This document shows positions 1 through 9,502 of a stretch of 64,000 nucleotides of DNA, in pieces; the stretch's first letter is position 1; each line of letters begins with the position of its first letter. The position numbers and the translations under genes are program-made. A model generated the notes under the pieces. That model was not told the DNA's origin. It saw nothing but the letters and a program-made list of their open reading frames with translations, and made no database searches. This stretch comes from Bacteroidales bacterium (GTDB lineage: Bacteria > Bacteroidota > Bacteroidia > Bacteroidales > GWA2-32-17): assembly GCA_026416095.1 (NCBI GenBank), contig JAOAFV010000044.1, forward strand, positions 1 through 64,000. Reading direction: 5' to 3'.

Positions 1-2
1 TG

Positions 3-215
3 GCTTCTGAAAAGTTTTACATTAACACCAAAGGCGAAAAAGTTGACGAATCGGCGGTTAAAAAATAAAGTGAAGATGAAGAAAAATCTTCTTTTGTAGC
101 GTTTGAATAAAATGGTTTATATAGCTACAAAGATAGCAAAGGTAACATTGCAATTAAACTAATAGAAAAATTAATTAATTTTTTAAAGTATAACAGATTT
201 AGGTTCAAGAAGTAA
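3..215 (+). pseudogene. Remnant of a WG-repeat protein gene
   Basis: Reading the plus strand from position 3 gives FYINTKGEKVD, then after two in-frame TAA stops (66-68 and 108-110) NGLYSYKDSKGNIAIK, ending at TAA 213-215. Both pieces look like WG repeats (pattern W/F-G-Y/F-I-x-x-x-G-K/N-x-V-I), short beta-rich repeats of unknown binding function that are common in Bacteroidota. The two internal stops lie in one frame, so this is nonsense decay rather than a single frameshift. The 5' part of the gene lies outside the window. The sequence from 216 to 535 has further short coding-like pieces in changing frames but nothing I recognise. The assignment rests on two short matches only. Confidence 0.45.
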
Positions 216-540
216 AGATCCCAAAATGGTTTTTCAATTTATACAGTAATTGAATATTCTTTGGTATCAGAGACGTTTTTATGTAAATAATTATTTAATG
301 GGCGATATATATAAAGGCGATAGAACCAGAGAATTAATTATGTATTTAAAAGTCATTATAACGATATTTTGATAGATTTATCTGGCATAAGTTTATAACA
401 ATTTTTATTATTAAAGCCTAATTTAAGTTAACTTTATTTTATTAACTTTACAAATAAAAAATGTAAACTTTATAAATGCCTTTTAAACTACTGAAACTTT
501 TTGTTAAACTACTATTTTTGTGCGAGTAAATATTTTTGAG

Positions 541-548
541 TAAATTTG
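541..548 (+). promoter_or_regulatory. Putative Bacteroidota -7 promoter element (TAAATTTG)
   Basis: TAAATTTG matches the Bacteroidota sigma-A -7 consensus TAnnTTTG. It lies just before the ATG at 557, so the transcript for the small gene there would have a very short or no leader. No clear -33 TTTG is seen at 19 bases upstream. Confidence 0.35.
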
Positions 549-556
549 TAAAAATT

Positions 557-721
557 ATGGAAGAAATCAAAAAGTTTTCTATAGAAATAATAAAGGAGCT
601 AGAAAAAAAATTTAAAAATGCTTGTTGTAACCAGGTTGCAGAAGCATATTTAGACTGTGCATTGTTAATAAAAAACAAAGTTGAAGAATATGTAAAACAA
701 AATAAGGCAACTAATGAATAA
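557..721 (+). CDS. Small hypothetical protein (54 aa)
   Basis: This short, highly charged and probably helical protein is not recognised. It has no signal peptide. A Cys-Cys pair (NACCNQ) sits near the middle and the C-terminal half is Lys/Glu-rich. A TTG start at 536 would add seven residues, but ATG 557 is the better start because it follows a TAAATTTG promoter-like box. The stop overlaps the start of the next gene (ATG at 714), which suggests the two are co-transcribed. Being so short, it could be a chance ORF, although the overlap and promoter favour a real gene. Confidence 0.45.
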   Translation: MEEIKKFSIEIIKELEKKFKNACCNQVAEAYLDCALLIKNKVEEYVKQNKATNE

Positions 722-1385
722 AAAATTCGTCTTTAATATTAAAAATGCTATGAGTGTTTCAATTAAAATATTTAGTGTTTCTTTATTTTTAATTATTTGC
801 ATTAACTATAATTTCGGACAAAGAAAAGATACAACATATATTATAAAAAGTGTCAAGGGTAGAAACATAAGAGTTCATAGTGTAAAACCTATTTTGAGTA
901 AGGAAGAATTTGAAAAAAGAAAGCCCGATACAGCAAAATTAATGACACTTGAACCTTATGTAAACATAGAAAATACAAATATTATGATAGCACCACCTAA
1001 ATACTTTATTTATAACAGTAAAATTAGTGGTTTTATTCACTTGCCAACTACTGCAGCTATAAATATTAAGGAAATAAAAGGGTACAATTACGAATTAGTA
1101 ACAGCCAATTTAACCGATGAATATATTGCAAGTCAAAATGCAAAGCTCATTTCGGTAGAGAATATTACAACAAGTAGTGGCATGCCAGGAAAACTTTATA
1201 CGCTTCGTTTTAACATTCAATCTGCCGACTCCTTAAAAAAAGATATTCCTTTTGAGCGACTTATGCTTTTCACAGGTGATATAAATAATACTATTTGGGT
1301 TAATGCTACTTATCCTTTGAATGTAAAAATCTTTGTTGAAAAAATTATAAAAAAAAGTATTTTATCGGTAAAATTTAAAGAATAA
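714..1385 (+). CDS. Exported hypothetical protein
   Basis: The protein has 223 residues. A hydrophobic signal segment at about residues 15-34 (IFSVSLFLIICI) is followed by FGQ, a usual Bacteroidota signal-peptidase context, so the mature part should be periplasmic or on the cell surface. An internal Met at residue 13 could also be the start. The C-terminal half contains the phrases GKLYTLRFNI and FTGDINNTIWVNATYP, which resemble small exported Bacteroidota proteins of unknown function. I do not recognise a family. It overlaps the small gene upstream and is followed after 4 bases by the large T9SS adhesin, so it may be expressed with that adhesin. Confidence 0.6.
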   Translation: MNKKFVFNIKNAMSVSIKIFSVSLFLIICINYNFGQRKDTTYIIKSVKGRNIRVHSVKPILSKEEFEKRKPDTAKLMTLEPYVNIENTNIMIAPPKYFIYNSKISGFIHLPTTAAINIKEIKGYNYELVTANLTDEYIASQNAKLISVENITTSSGMPGKLYTLRFNIQSADSLKKDIPFERLMLFTGDINNTIWVNATYPLNVKIFVEKIIKKSILSVKFKE

Positions 1386-1389
1386 AAAA

Positions 1390-4300
1390 ATGAAACGTCT
1401 TATTTTATATATATGTTTTGTATTTCTTTTTGTTAGATCGAAAGAACAAACTTATATTATAACACACGATGTGCCATGGGCAACATATTATCAAAATATG
1501 TGGGGTCCTAATGGATCCCCTTTCTCCATTGACTTTCATTATGAATTGTTTAATATCAATTTTGCCGATAGCTTTTCTCTTGGTTACATAGCAGATTTTG
1601 GCTGGTTTGGCGATTGGGGTGCTATGGTAAACTTTAATTTATGGTTATTGTTAGGTTCCGATTTCGATATGTACGGATGGACAACTGGCTGGGTAGATGT
1701 AAAATATCCTGTACGTTTAAAATACGAAATACCAAATAACTATACTTTTAATCCCGGTGAAATTGTTACAATACGCACTAGCTACCAAGTTTTACCAGGA
1801 TGGGAACTTAATAGTCAATTTCCTCAGGCAGGAGTTATCTCTCTCGATCTAGATTATGGTTTTGGAATAGACATAAATGTTGATATTTGCGTGTACAATT
1901 GTGCAAATATTCAACTTATTAATCTAAATGTTCCTCCCGATTCTTTCTATATTTTCTATTTAAACGGACAAACAGGCGAAGTTGCTTATCCATGTTACGA
2001 CCCAAGTTTGTTCCCCCCATTTACTATATGCCACGATGATATATTACCAATAACTTTTAATAATCTTTTTGGTATTGGTTTAAGCGGATGGATTACTTTA
2101 CCATATATACCAACCGAAGATTGGCTTAATACTTCTGATCCTTGTCATCAAATTCTCGGAGCTAATGGCGATAGCACTTATGCTCAAATTACCCTTGATA
2201 TTATTCAGTTTTTATATTTTCTTGCCGGTTTTATTCCTCCACCGCAAGGTCCAGTTATTCAGCAATTTTTACAGATGCTTAACGGAAGTTATAACTTTGG
2301 AATAATTACTATTCAATGGAATTTACTTTCTGCATATTTGCAAATGACCAATACTCTTCAGCAAGATTTAACTTTTAATCCTACAGTATTATCAATCTTT
2401 ACATTTCCTTTACCAGTTGAATACTGGATACACGATCCTCAAAATGGTAATCAGTTGGTTGAACACGGTATTTCCGACAGTATTCCTGTTGTTACATGTA
2501 TGGATTTTTCTTATAAGTATCCATGCTTTAACTGGCCCCAAATGCCAATTGGTCTTGCTGCTCATCTCGACAATGAGTTTACAAATCATGTGTGGGATAG
2601 CATTGCTTTCGATTTTATTGTACAGGCACTTGAATTTACGATTATTATTGATCTACCTTTCAAAAATGCTATTGTAGTGCCTGAATTTTGTTTGCCTTTA
2701 GAGCCTATAAAAGATATAAACGATACTATACAATCTGTACCACAACAAAATATTTGCATTCCTGCAATTACAGGCGATGTGATTGCCGATTTAAAACAAT
2801 TGCTTGATAGTACTGGCAATCAATATCACGACACAAGCGGAGGACAACCACCAATGCAATTGTTCGACTGGACATTTCATTTCGGGCCTCTTATTAATAT
2901 TTCTTTACCTTTGGGTTATATACCTTTTACTTGGTATGAAAATACATGGGAACTTGCTGGATTCCATGATACCATTTTCCCTGGTTTTGTAATGATACCT
3001 AATCCAGAATTTCAAATTGTTTCTGTTACTCATACCAACAATATTTGTGCAGGAGATAGCATTGGTACTATTACTATTAATGTGGCTAATGGTACTCCTC
3101 CTTATGTTTATTCAATTTCTACTGGCATAACCGATACCGTAAATTCAACAACTTATACTTTTACCGGATTAGTGGCTGGTACTTATTCTGTTACTGTAAG
3201 CGATATAAATGGGTGTTCTCACACTGCTAATGTTACCATAATAGAAACAAATCCTCCTATTTCAATTACCCTTATTCCAGTTAATGTTTTGTGTCATGGC
3301 GACAGTACTGGTATAATATATTCTCAAGTTACAGGTGGAACTCCTCCTTATAGTTATACTTGGCTTCCAATGGGTGGAAATAATGCTAATGCAACAAATT
3401 TACCAGCAGGTCAGTACACTTTAATCGTAACTGATGCTGTTGGTTGTACAAAAACTGCAACAACAACTATTACTGAACCAGCAACAGAAGTCCAAGGAAC
3501 TGTTGATTCTGTTAAACATATTTTATGCTATGGGCAAAGTACTGGAGCTATCTATATTTCTGTATGGGGAGGAACTCCTCCTTATACTTATTTGTGGCCA
3601 AATGGCTCTAATCAACAAGATTTAATTAATGTACCTGCTAACACTTATACTGTTACTATAAGCGATGCCAATCATTGTACTTTAACAATAACCGAAACAG
3701 TTAATCAGCCACCTATGCTTGCTGCTTTTATTATGCCAACAAATGTTACATGTTATGGCTTTTCTAATGGTTCAGCTAATCTAATTGTAGCAGGGGGTAC
3801 ACCTCCTTATCAATATCAATGGAATACGGGAGCTACAACTGAAGATATAAGCAATCTTCCTGCTGGCACTTATTCTGTGACTATTACCGATTCGCATGGT
3901 TGTACTATAACTACTCAAACCGTAATTACACAACCACAAGCGCCACTCTCTGCAACTTATTCTGTAACCGATGTTTTATGTCATGGCTTTTCAACAGGCA
4001 TCATCGACCTAACTCCATCGGGAGGCACACCTCCTTACTCTTACTATTGGAGTAACGGTGTTACTACACAAGATAATACAGGAGTTCCAGCAGGTAATTA
4101 TTCTGTTACGATAGTCGACTTTAATGGATGTTCTGAAACATATTCTATGAGTGTAAGTGAGCCTTCTTCATATGTAAGCATTACTATGAATGTACACGAT
4201 ATAAGATGCTATGGCGAAGTAAATGGGTTTATCGATTTAACAATAACAGGTGGTGTTCCTCCATATAGTGTACACTGGAGCAATAATGCTGGTGTTGAAG

Positions 4301-5649
4301 ATATTAGTTCACTTACAGCTGGCTGGTATTCCGTAACTGTAACTGATAGCCATGGGTGCACTATTACAGATTCAGCCTATGTTAACGAACCTGGTAAATT
4401 ATATGCCGATGTAAGTCAAAATCAGTACATATGTATAAACGATACAGCTCATCTATACGTATCGGCTACAGGCGGAGTACCTCCTTATAGCTATATGTGG
4501 AATACGGGCTCAAATACTGAGCATATTTACGTTACTCCATCTGTAACAACAGTATATGTTGCTACAGTAACCGATGCTCACGGCTGTACTGTTTCTAATG
4601 CAACAACAGTTTATGTGTATCCTCCTATTAATGCAAATATTGTATTCAGCGATACAATTGTTTGTAAAGGTAATGCAGTGATTATTAATGCCAATATTAT
4701 TGGTGGTAATGGCAACTATATTGTAATGATAAACGATTCTGTAATTACCTTGCCTTACACATTCTATCCCACAACAACTAATACATACACAATTCACATA
4801 GAAGATAATTGTAATACGCCTCCTTATATAATTAATCAAGAAATAGAAGTTGAAGATTTACCCCCTAATGGCTTTTTACCAGACATTACCGAAGGTTGCG
4901 CACCGCTTACTGTACATTTTGTAGAAACAACAAACGAAGAAAATTTACAATTTGAATGGAATTTTGGAGATCCTTACTCAATAAGTTATAGTAACTCGCG
5001 TAACCCAGTTTATACTTATACACACGAAGGAACTTACAGTGTAACACTTACAACTATTAGTCCAAACGGTTGCAAGAATATTCAAACTATACCTAATTTA
5101 ATAAAAGTTTATCCTAAACCAATTGCAAGGTTCACTACCGATCCAATAGTAATAAATATGATCAATACTAACGTACATTTTATAAACCTATCGACGGGAG
5201 CAAATCAATTTTATTGGAGTTTTGGTGATGGTGATTCGTCGTTACACGAAAGTCCTTATCATGAATATCCTATGGTTCCTGCTTCTTACAATGTTACCTT
5301 AATTGCAATTAGTGACAAAGGTTGTAGAGATACCGCTTATATGAAATTAGATGTTATAGGTGCTTATACATTCTATGCACCAACTGCATTTACTCCAGAC
5401 GATGATGGCGTAAATGAAACATGGCGGGTTTATGCAAGTAATATTAAATTTGAAACCTTCAACTTAAAGGTTTACGATAGATGGGGAGCTGTATTATTCG
5501 AAACTACCGATATAAATAAAGAATGGAATGGCTGTTTTAAAGATAGTAACCAAAAAGTACCTGTTGGTTCATACAACTGGATGGCTACTTTTAGAGATTT
5601 AAATGGAATAATGAGAACAAAAACCGGTAGCGTTACTGTAATTTATTAA
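1390..5649 (+). CDS. T9SS-secreted adhesin-like protein with SprB repeats, PKD domains and gliding-motility C-terminal domain
   Basis: This 1419-residue surface protein has a signal peptide (residues 1-20), then about 530 residues without a recognised domain. From Cys553 to about residue 1080 there are seven SprB-type repeats, each with C-x-G-x-S/x-x-G, then GGTPPY-x-Y-x-W and a closing D-x-x-GC. An Ig-like segment and two PKD domains follow at about 1160-1240 and 1250-1330, the second with WSFGDGDSS. The last 85 residues (FTPDDDGVNETW, DRWG, WNG, PVGSYNW, G-x-V-x-V) are a gliding-motility-associated C-terminal domain (TIGR04131/CHU_C type), which directs T9SS export. By family it should be an adhesin, possibly involved in gliding like SprB, but it is far smaller than SprB. 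No substrate can be inferred. Confidence 0.9.
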   Translation: MKRLILYICFVFLFVRSKEQTYIITHDVPWATYYQNMWGPNGSPFSIDFHYELFNINFADSFSLGYIADFGWFGDWGAMVNFNLWLLLGSDFDMYGWTTGWVDVKYPVRLKYEIPNNYTFNPGEIVTIRTSYQVLPGWELNSQFPQAGVISLDLDYGFGIDINVDICVYNCANIQLINLNVPPDSFYIFYLNGQTGEVAYPCYDPSLFPPFTICHDDILPITFNNLFGIGLSGWITLPYIPTEDWLNTSDPCHQILGANGDSTYAQITLDIIQFLYFLAGFIPPPQGPVIQQFLQMLNGSYNFGIITIQWNLLSAYLQMTNTLQQDLTFNPTVLSIFTFPLPVEYWIHDPQNGNQLVEHGISDSIPVVTCMDFSYKYPCFNWPQMPIGLAAHLDNEFTNHVWDSIAFDFIVQALEFTIIIDLPFKNAIVVPEFCLPLEPIKDINDTIQSVPQQNICIPAITGDVIADLKQLLDSTGNQYHDTSGGQPPMQLFDWTFHFGPLINISLPLGYIPFTWYENTWELAGFHDTIFPGFVMIPNPEFQIVSVTHTNNICAGDSIGTITINVANGTPPYVYSISTGITDTVNSTTYTFTGLVAGTYSVTVSDINGCSHTANVTIIETNPPISITLIPVNVLCHGDSTGIIYSQVTGGTPPYSYTWLPMGGNNANATNLPAGQYTLIVTDAVGCTKTATTTITEPATEVQGTVDSVKHILCYGQSTGAIYISVWGGTPPYTYLWPNGSNQQDLINVPANTYTVTISDANHCTLTITETVNQPPMLAAFIMPTNVTCYGFSNGSANLIVAGGTPPYQYQWNTGATTEDISNLPAGTYSVTITDSHGCTITTQTVITQPQAPLSATYSVTDVLCHGFSTGIIDLTPSGGTPPYSYYWSNGVTTQDNTGVPAGNYSVTIVDFNGCSETYSMSVSEPSSYVSITMNVHDIRCYGEVNGFIDLTITGGVPPYSVHWSNNAGVEDISSLTAGWYSVTVTDSHGCTITDSAYVNEPGKLYADVSQNQYICINDTAHLYVSATGGVPPYSYMWNTGSNTEHIYVTPSVTTVYVATVTDAHGCTVSNATTVYVYPPINANIVFSDTIVCKGNAVIINANIIGGNGNYIVMINDSVITLPYTFYPTTTNTYTIHIEDNCNTPPYIINQEIEVEDLPPNGFLPDITEGCAPLTVHFVETTNEENLQFEWNFGDPYSISYSNSRNPVYTYTHEGTYSVTLTTISPNGCKNIQTIPNLIKVYPKPIARFTTDPIVINMINTNVHFINLSTGANQFYWSFGDGDSSLHESPYHEYPMVPASYNVTLIAISDKGCRDTAYMKLDVIGAYTFYAPTAFTPDDDGVNETWRVYASNIKFETFNLKVYDRWGAVLFETTDINKEWNGCFKDSNQKVPVGSYNWMATFRDLNGIMRTKTGSVTVIY

Positions 5650-5663
5650 AAAAATTTTTATAA

Positions 5664-5956
5664 AGAATACTGAAATCCCTTGAAGATAGTATTATTAGAA
5701 AGCAAAAAACATTATTATCTTTATTTAATGTGCTAGATTATTTTTATGTGATTTTACACATGATATTAACTTTTCGACTTTTTTTAAAAATAAATATGAT
5801 TTTTTAGAAAAAATAAATAGAAATTACATCATTCAGCAAAATAAATTTTTTTTAATTGAACATTACTTAGAAATTGATAAGTATTTAAGTAATATTTTAC
5901 AGTTTATAAGTTTTCAATTAAGAAAAAAAAGATTTTTTAATGTTAAGTTTATGTAA
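5664..5956 (+). pseudogene. Frameshifted 5' part of the gene at 5940
   Basis: No single frame is open here, but a plausible continuous helical protein can be read by switching frames. Frame 0 gives KSLEDSIIRKQKTLLSLF up to the T-run at 5741-5745. Frame 2 then gives DFTHDINFSTFFKNKY and LIEHYLEIDKYLSNILQF up to TAA 5954-5956, and near the A-run 5923-5930 or T-run 5933-5938 the frame returns to that of the gene at 5940. The middle piece (5729-5956) has no ATG, GTG or TTG start, so it is not a separate small gene. The likely explanation is two single-base indels in homopolymers, either real mutations or sequencing errors. Confidence 0.5.
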
Positions 5957-6956
5957 AATTAATGAATATTATAGAAAAGAGTTTGGTCTTGGAAAATTAT
6001 TTTACGATTATTTTGGGTTAAAAAAGGTTAATTTGAAGAAATATAAAATTGAAAAAAGTAGAGTAATAGATTTAAGCAATGTGAAAGATAAATCGTATTT
6101 AAATTATTTATCCAATACATTTGAAGTTGTGGTTTTTTATTATTTAGTAAGAAAAAATTATAATGAATATACAATAACTAATTTTAAAAATATCTTAGAA
6201 TTAAAGAAAAAACAATTGAACGACAACAATAGTTTAAAATATTACAATTATTATTGCAAAAAATTTTTTGAATTATTTCAAAAAGAATTTGAAATTACTT
6301 ATGAATTAATCGATATTTGCTTCTATTTATCTATCTTTTTTTGTTATGTTTATAACTTTCATTATTTTGATAAATATTTAAATGATTATGAAACTTACAA
6401 AAATTTATTATGTTACGATATCAATAATTTATTCCAGAATTTTCTTGAGTTAGAGTTGTGTTTAGCAAAAAGATTTAATATAATCGATTTCAAATCTATT
6501 ATATCAACTTCAACTTTTTTTAGGGATACATTTTTAGAAAAACCTCTAAGTAAGAAAGAGATAGATTTTTTGACAAAAAATTCAATAATTGAGTTAAAAA
6601 TAGCTAAGGAAGATGATTTGTCTCATATTTATCAAATTTTAAATTATTATGTTTTTTATCTTATTGAATTGTTTATGAACTGCAATCTTATTAATTCAAT
6701 AAATGTTAGCACATTAGACAATATAATACTTATAAACCCTCGTTTAAATTATTTTTACGACATTCCAATAAAAAAATTAGTCGAAAAAGAAGATATAATT
6801 CTTTTGGTTATTATGTTACTTAAATTTATTTACCTTACTAACAAAACTTTAAATATTTGTTTAGTTGAATCTTTAAATTCAGAAGATTTTAAGAAGTCTA
6901 TTGAAACATACTTGCTGAAAAAAGAAAATTTAGAAAAATTAATCTCAATTTTATGA
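5940..6956 (+). CDS. Hypothetical protein, probably N-terminally truncated by frameshift
   Basis: This open frame of 338 residues is rich in Phe, Tyr, Leu, Lys and Asn and looks largely alpha-helical. It has no signal peptide and I recognise no domain. Hydrophobic stretches such as LSIFFCYVYNF (about 130-145) and IILLVIMLLKFIYL (about 280-297) are too short or too mixed to call membrane segments with confidence. The ATG at 5940 is simply the first Met after an in-frame stop at 5919. Coding-like sequence in another frame continues upstream, so the native protein probably began about 270 bases earlier. There is no clear operon partner; the next gene starts 47 bases downstream behind its own promoter-like box. 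Confidence 0.55.
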   Translation: MLSLCKINEYYRKEFGLGKLFYDYFGLKKVNLKKYKIEKSRVIDLSNVKDKSYLNYLSNTFEVVVFYYLVRKNYNEYTITNFKNILELKKKQLNDNNSLKYYNYYCKKFFELFQKEFEITYELIDICFYLSIFFCYVYNFHYFDKYLNDYETYKNLLCYDINNLFQNFLELELCLAKRFNIIDFKSIISTSTFFRDTFLEKPLSKKEIDFLTKNSIIELKIAKEDDLSHIYQILNYYVFYLIELFMNCNLINSINVSTLDNIILINPRLNYFYDIPIKKLVEKEDIILLVIMLLKFIYLTNKTLNICLVESLNSEDFKKSIETYLLKKENLEKLISIL

Positions 6957-6982
6957 AAATAGTGAATGTAAATATTTCTTAT

Positions 6983-6990
6983 TAAATTTG
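6983..6990 (+). promoter_or_regulatory. Putative -7 promoter element (TAAATTTG)
   Basis: TAAATTTG lies 12 bases before the ATG at 7003. It matches the TAnnTTTG -7 consensus and supports choosing 7003 over the TTG at 6988, which lies inside the element. Confidence 0.45.
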
Positions 6991-7002
6991 CAAAAAAAAC
7001 TT

Positions 7003-7686
7003 ATGAAAAAACATTTAATTAGTTTAGTTATTTTTTTATATGTTATTACTAATGCGTACTCTCAAGACGAAAAATTCAGTGGAGGAATATATTTTTCTCC
7101 AGTAATAAGCTGGTTTAAACCAGAGAATAAAAAAATAACGGCCGAAAAAGGTAGGTTTAGCTATGGATTTGGTTTAACAAGCGATATTAAATTAACAAAA
7201 ACTTTTGCATTTAATATTGGTTTAAATTTTATCAATAACGGAGGTAGTTTAAAATATACTGATACAATACCTGAATTTGAAGCTATTGATACAACATATT
7301 CTTTAAAAAAGAATTCTACAATAAAATATAAATTACAATTTATTGAACTTCCTGTTTCTATAAAGGGAAAAACACCTGAAATAGGATACACATCTTTTTT
7401 CTTAAAGTTTGGCATTAGTCCACTCATACAATTTAAAGCACTTGCCGATGTTACTGTCGATTCTGGCGATAATGTAAAAAAAGAAATAAGATCTCTTACT
7501 TTTGGTTATCACGTAGGGGGTGGAATTTTATACACATTAAAGGGAAACACAAAGTTACTGGGCGAAATCGTCTTTAGAAATGGGCTAGGAGATATCGAAA
7601 AAGTTGAAATGCTTGTAGGCGGAAAAAAATCAGATTACAAAGTAATTCTTAATTCTCTAGAAATAAGGGTAGGTATTATTTTCTGA
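7003..7686 (+). CDS. Outer membrane beta-barrel protein (PorT-like family)
   Basis: The protein has about 227 residues. The signal peptide (MKKHLISLVIFLYVITNAYSQ) ends at a typical SQ/D cleavage point. The mature part alternates polar and hydrophobic residues, with strand-like segments GGIYFSPVISWF, RFSYGFGLTSDIKL, FAFNIGLNFI and KYKLQFIELPVSIKG, and ends in aromatic Phe. The phrase LQFIELPVSIK is characteristic of the PF13568 outer-membrane barrel family. It probably forms a small 8-strand barrel in the outer membrane. It seems to be a single-gene unit with its own promoter. The exact role is unknown; PorT itself belongs to this fold family but I cannot equate the two. Confidence 0.75.
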   Translation: MKKHLISLVIFLYVITNAYSQDEKFSGGIYFSPVISWFKPENKKITAEKGRFSYGFGLTSDIKLTKTFAFNIGLNFINNGGSLKYTDTIPEFEAIDTTYSLKKNSTIKYKLQFIELPVSIKGKTPEIGYTSFFLKFGISPLIQFKALADVTVDSGDNVKKEIRSLTFGYHVGGGILYTLKGNTKLLGEIVFRNGLGDIEKVEMLVGGKKSDYKVILNSLEIRVGIIF

Positions 7687-7747
7687 TAATCTATTTAATT
7701 TTTAATATCATTATTTTTACTACTTTTTGTTACTTTAGTGTTCTATT

Positions 7748-9502
7748 ATGATAATTGTGTTTCTTATATCATTGCCTATGTATTGTTATTCTCTTTTAGG
7801 TGGCGACTCAACAAATGCTGTTTTTTTGTATAAAGAAGAAACTGCTTTTTATAAAGTATTCTATAATGATACAACTTTATCTTTTTTTCATCAATATAAA
7901 CCTGTGTATAAAGGTTTTTTCTTATACAATGGAATTGGCCTTTCGCCAATATACTCTTTAAGTAACTTTAACATTATTGAACCTTTTTGGTTCAGTTCAA
8001 TAAGTCAATATATCGCTGATGCTTACAATACATATTGTAAAACTTATAAACCATATACTTCTATTTCGTTTATCTCGAATACAACAAAACTTTATAACGA
8101 AGAATTTTTAAAGGCAATTCATTCGCAAAATATTAATCCTTTTATAAATCTTTATTTCGAAGGTCTTACCTCGCAGCACAAGGGAATGATACCACATCAA
8201 GAATCAAGAATGCATTATTTATATGGTTCCACAAATATTAATTTGCCATTATTGAAATTAAATGCCTTTTATATTTATTCTCTCAATAAAACAAAGGAAA
8301 GTGGTGGTGTTTCCAATACTACTGAAATTGTTGATTCTCTTTTCCCTTTACAAAACTCTATTCCTTTTTTAACGCGTGCTTTAAACAAATTACAGGGTCA
8401 TAATTCAAGAATAAAATCTTTCGTTTTTTTTAAAAAAGATACTTTACAACTTAAACCGCGCCTCTCACTTCATTTCGAATATGCTACCAATTATTTTAGA
8501 AAAATTTATACTGATGTTCCTTCTACTTACTATCTTAATTTTTTTAACGATAGCACAAAAACTTATGATTCGCTGTATTACGATAACTCAACTTATAAAA
8601 TCGGTCCTTCATTCATTAAAAAGAATGTTAAAGCCGCAATTAATTTTGTAATTAAGAATACAAGATGGTTTAATAATGCTTACAAGTATAATGTGGAAGC
8701 AAATGGTTTAGGTTTTTTTTATGATTATTCTTATTCTAATTTAACCTTGTTAACCGAAATGCTTTACTTTTTCGATGGTTATTATTCAAATAATTATTCT
8801 GGTTCTTTAAAGTTATTAAAACAATACAGAAAATTTAACATTAACCTTGTATCAAGCATCTTGTGTAAAGAACCCGATATGTTTTATGAACAAATTTTTC
8901 TTAATAATTTTCAATGGTGTAATGTATTAGATAAACAGTATTACTATAATGTAAATGTCGCACTAACGGATAGTTCGAAAGAAAATAGCATTTCTTTGTT
9001 TTATCATTATTTTAAAAATTTTTACTACCTAAATGAACACTATAACATTAATGCTCATAATTTTTATAATATAGGTTTACAGCTATCGAAATTATTTGCT
9101 TTTAATAACTTTTACTTATATTTGAAAGCTATAACACAAACAAATAATACCAAAGCCATAGAGACTCCTTTGTTGGTAACTTATTCAGCTTTATATTACC
9201 AAAATAAAAGTTTTAATAAAACTCTTACTTTTCAAATAGGCATCGATGTATATTACTTCACAAAGTTTTATTCTCCTCAATATGTCCCAGCACTAAGTAC
9301 TTTTATTTATAAAAAGCAAAACTCTGGTAGTTATCCGCTATTAAGTTTTTTTGTGAATTTTAGTCTAAAACGTGCAAAATTTTTTATATTAGTAGAACAT
9401 TTAAATTATGGAATAACTCATGGAAATTTTTGTTTAATACCAAATTATCCTTTACCCCCACGAAACTTTAAATTTGGAATAAATTGGCGTTTTTACGATT
9501 AA
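7748..9502 (+). CDS. Putative porin (PF14121 type)
   Basis: This 584-residue protein starts with a short hydrophobic signal segment (IIVFLISLPMYCYSLL) and continues as a long aromatic, strand-rich region typical of a large outer-membrane barrel. Its end is diagnostic: YPLLSFFVNFSLKRAKFF, then EHLNYG, then PNYPLPPRNFKFGINWRFYD, matching the C-terminal pattern of the Bacteroidota putative porin family. It should form an outer-membrane channel of unknown specificity. The stop shares bases with the start of the glycosyltransferase gene (TAATG at 9500-9504), so the two are translationally coupled. That linkage of a porin with an LPS-type glycosyltransferase gene suggests shared expression as envelope genes, not necessarily shared function. 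Confidence 0.8.
   Translation: MIIVFLISLPMYCYSLLGGDSTNAVFLYKEETAFYKVFYNDTTLSFFHQYKPVYKGFFLYNGIGLSPIYSLSNFNIIEPFWFSSISQYIADAYNTYCKTYKPYTSISFISNTTKLYNEEFLKAIHSQNINPFINLYFEGLTSQHKGMIPHQESRMHYLYGSTNINLPLLKLNAFYIYSLNKTKESGGVSNTTEIVDSLFPLQNSIPFLTRALNKLQGHNSRIKSFVFFKKDTLQLKPRLSLHFEYATNYFRKIYTDVPSTYYLNFFNDSTKTYDSLYYDNSTYKIGPSFIKKNVKAAINFVIKNTRWFNNAYKYNVEANGLGFFYDYSYSNLTLLTEMLYFFDGYYSNNYSGSLKLLKQYRKFNINLVSSILCKEPDMFYEQIFLNNFQWCNVLDKQYYYNVNVALTDSSKENSISLFYHYFKNFYYLNEHYNINAHNFYNIGLQLSKLFAFNNFYLYLKAITQTNNTKAIETPLLVTYSALYYQNKSFNKTLTFQIGIDVYYFTKFYSPQYVPALSTFIYKKQNSGSYPLLSFFVNFSLKRAKFFILVEHLNYGITHGNFCLIPNYPLPPRNFKFGINWRFYD

Noticed and set aside
3046-4620. Regularly spaced repeats in DNA (GG-ACN-CCN-CCT-TA), considered as a CRISPR or tandem DNA repeat
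   Set aside because: They are degenerate at the DNA level and follow the coding frame; they encode the GGTPPY motif of SprB protein repeats.
4510-4839. Minus-strand ORF of 109 codons inside the adhesin gene
   Set aside because: It lies wholly within a well-supported plus-strand gene and its product is low-complexity Ile/Asn/Cys; it is a shadow of the coding frame.
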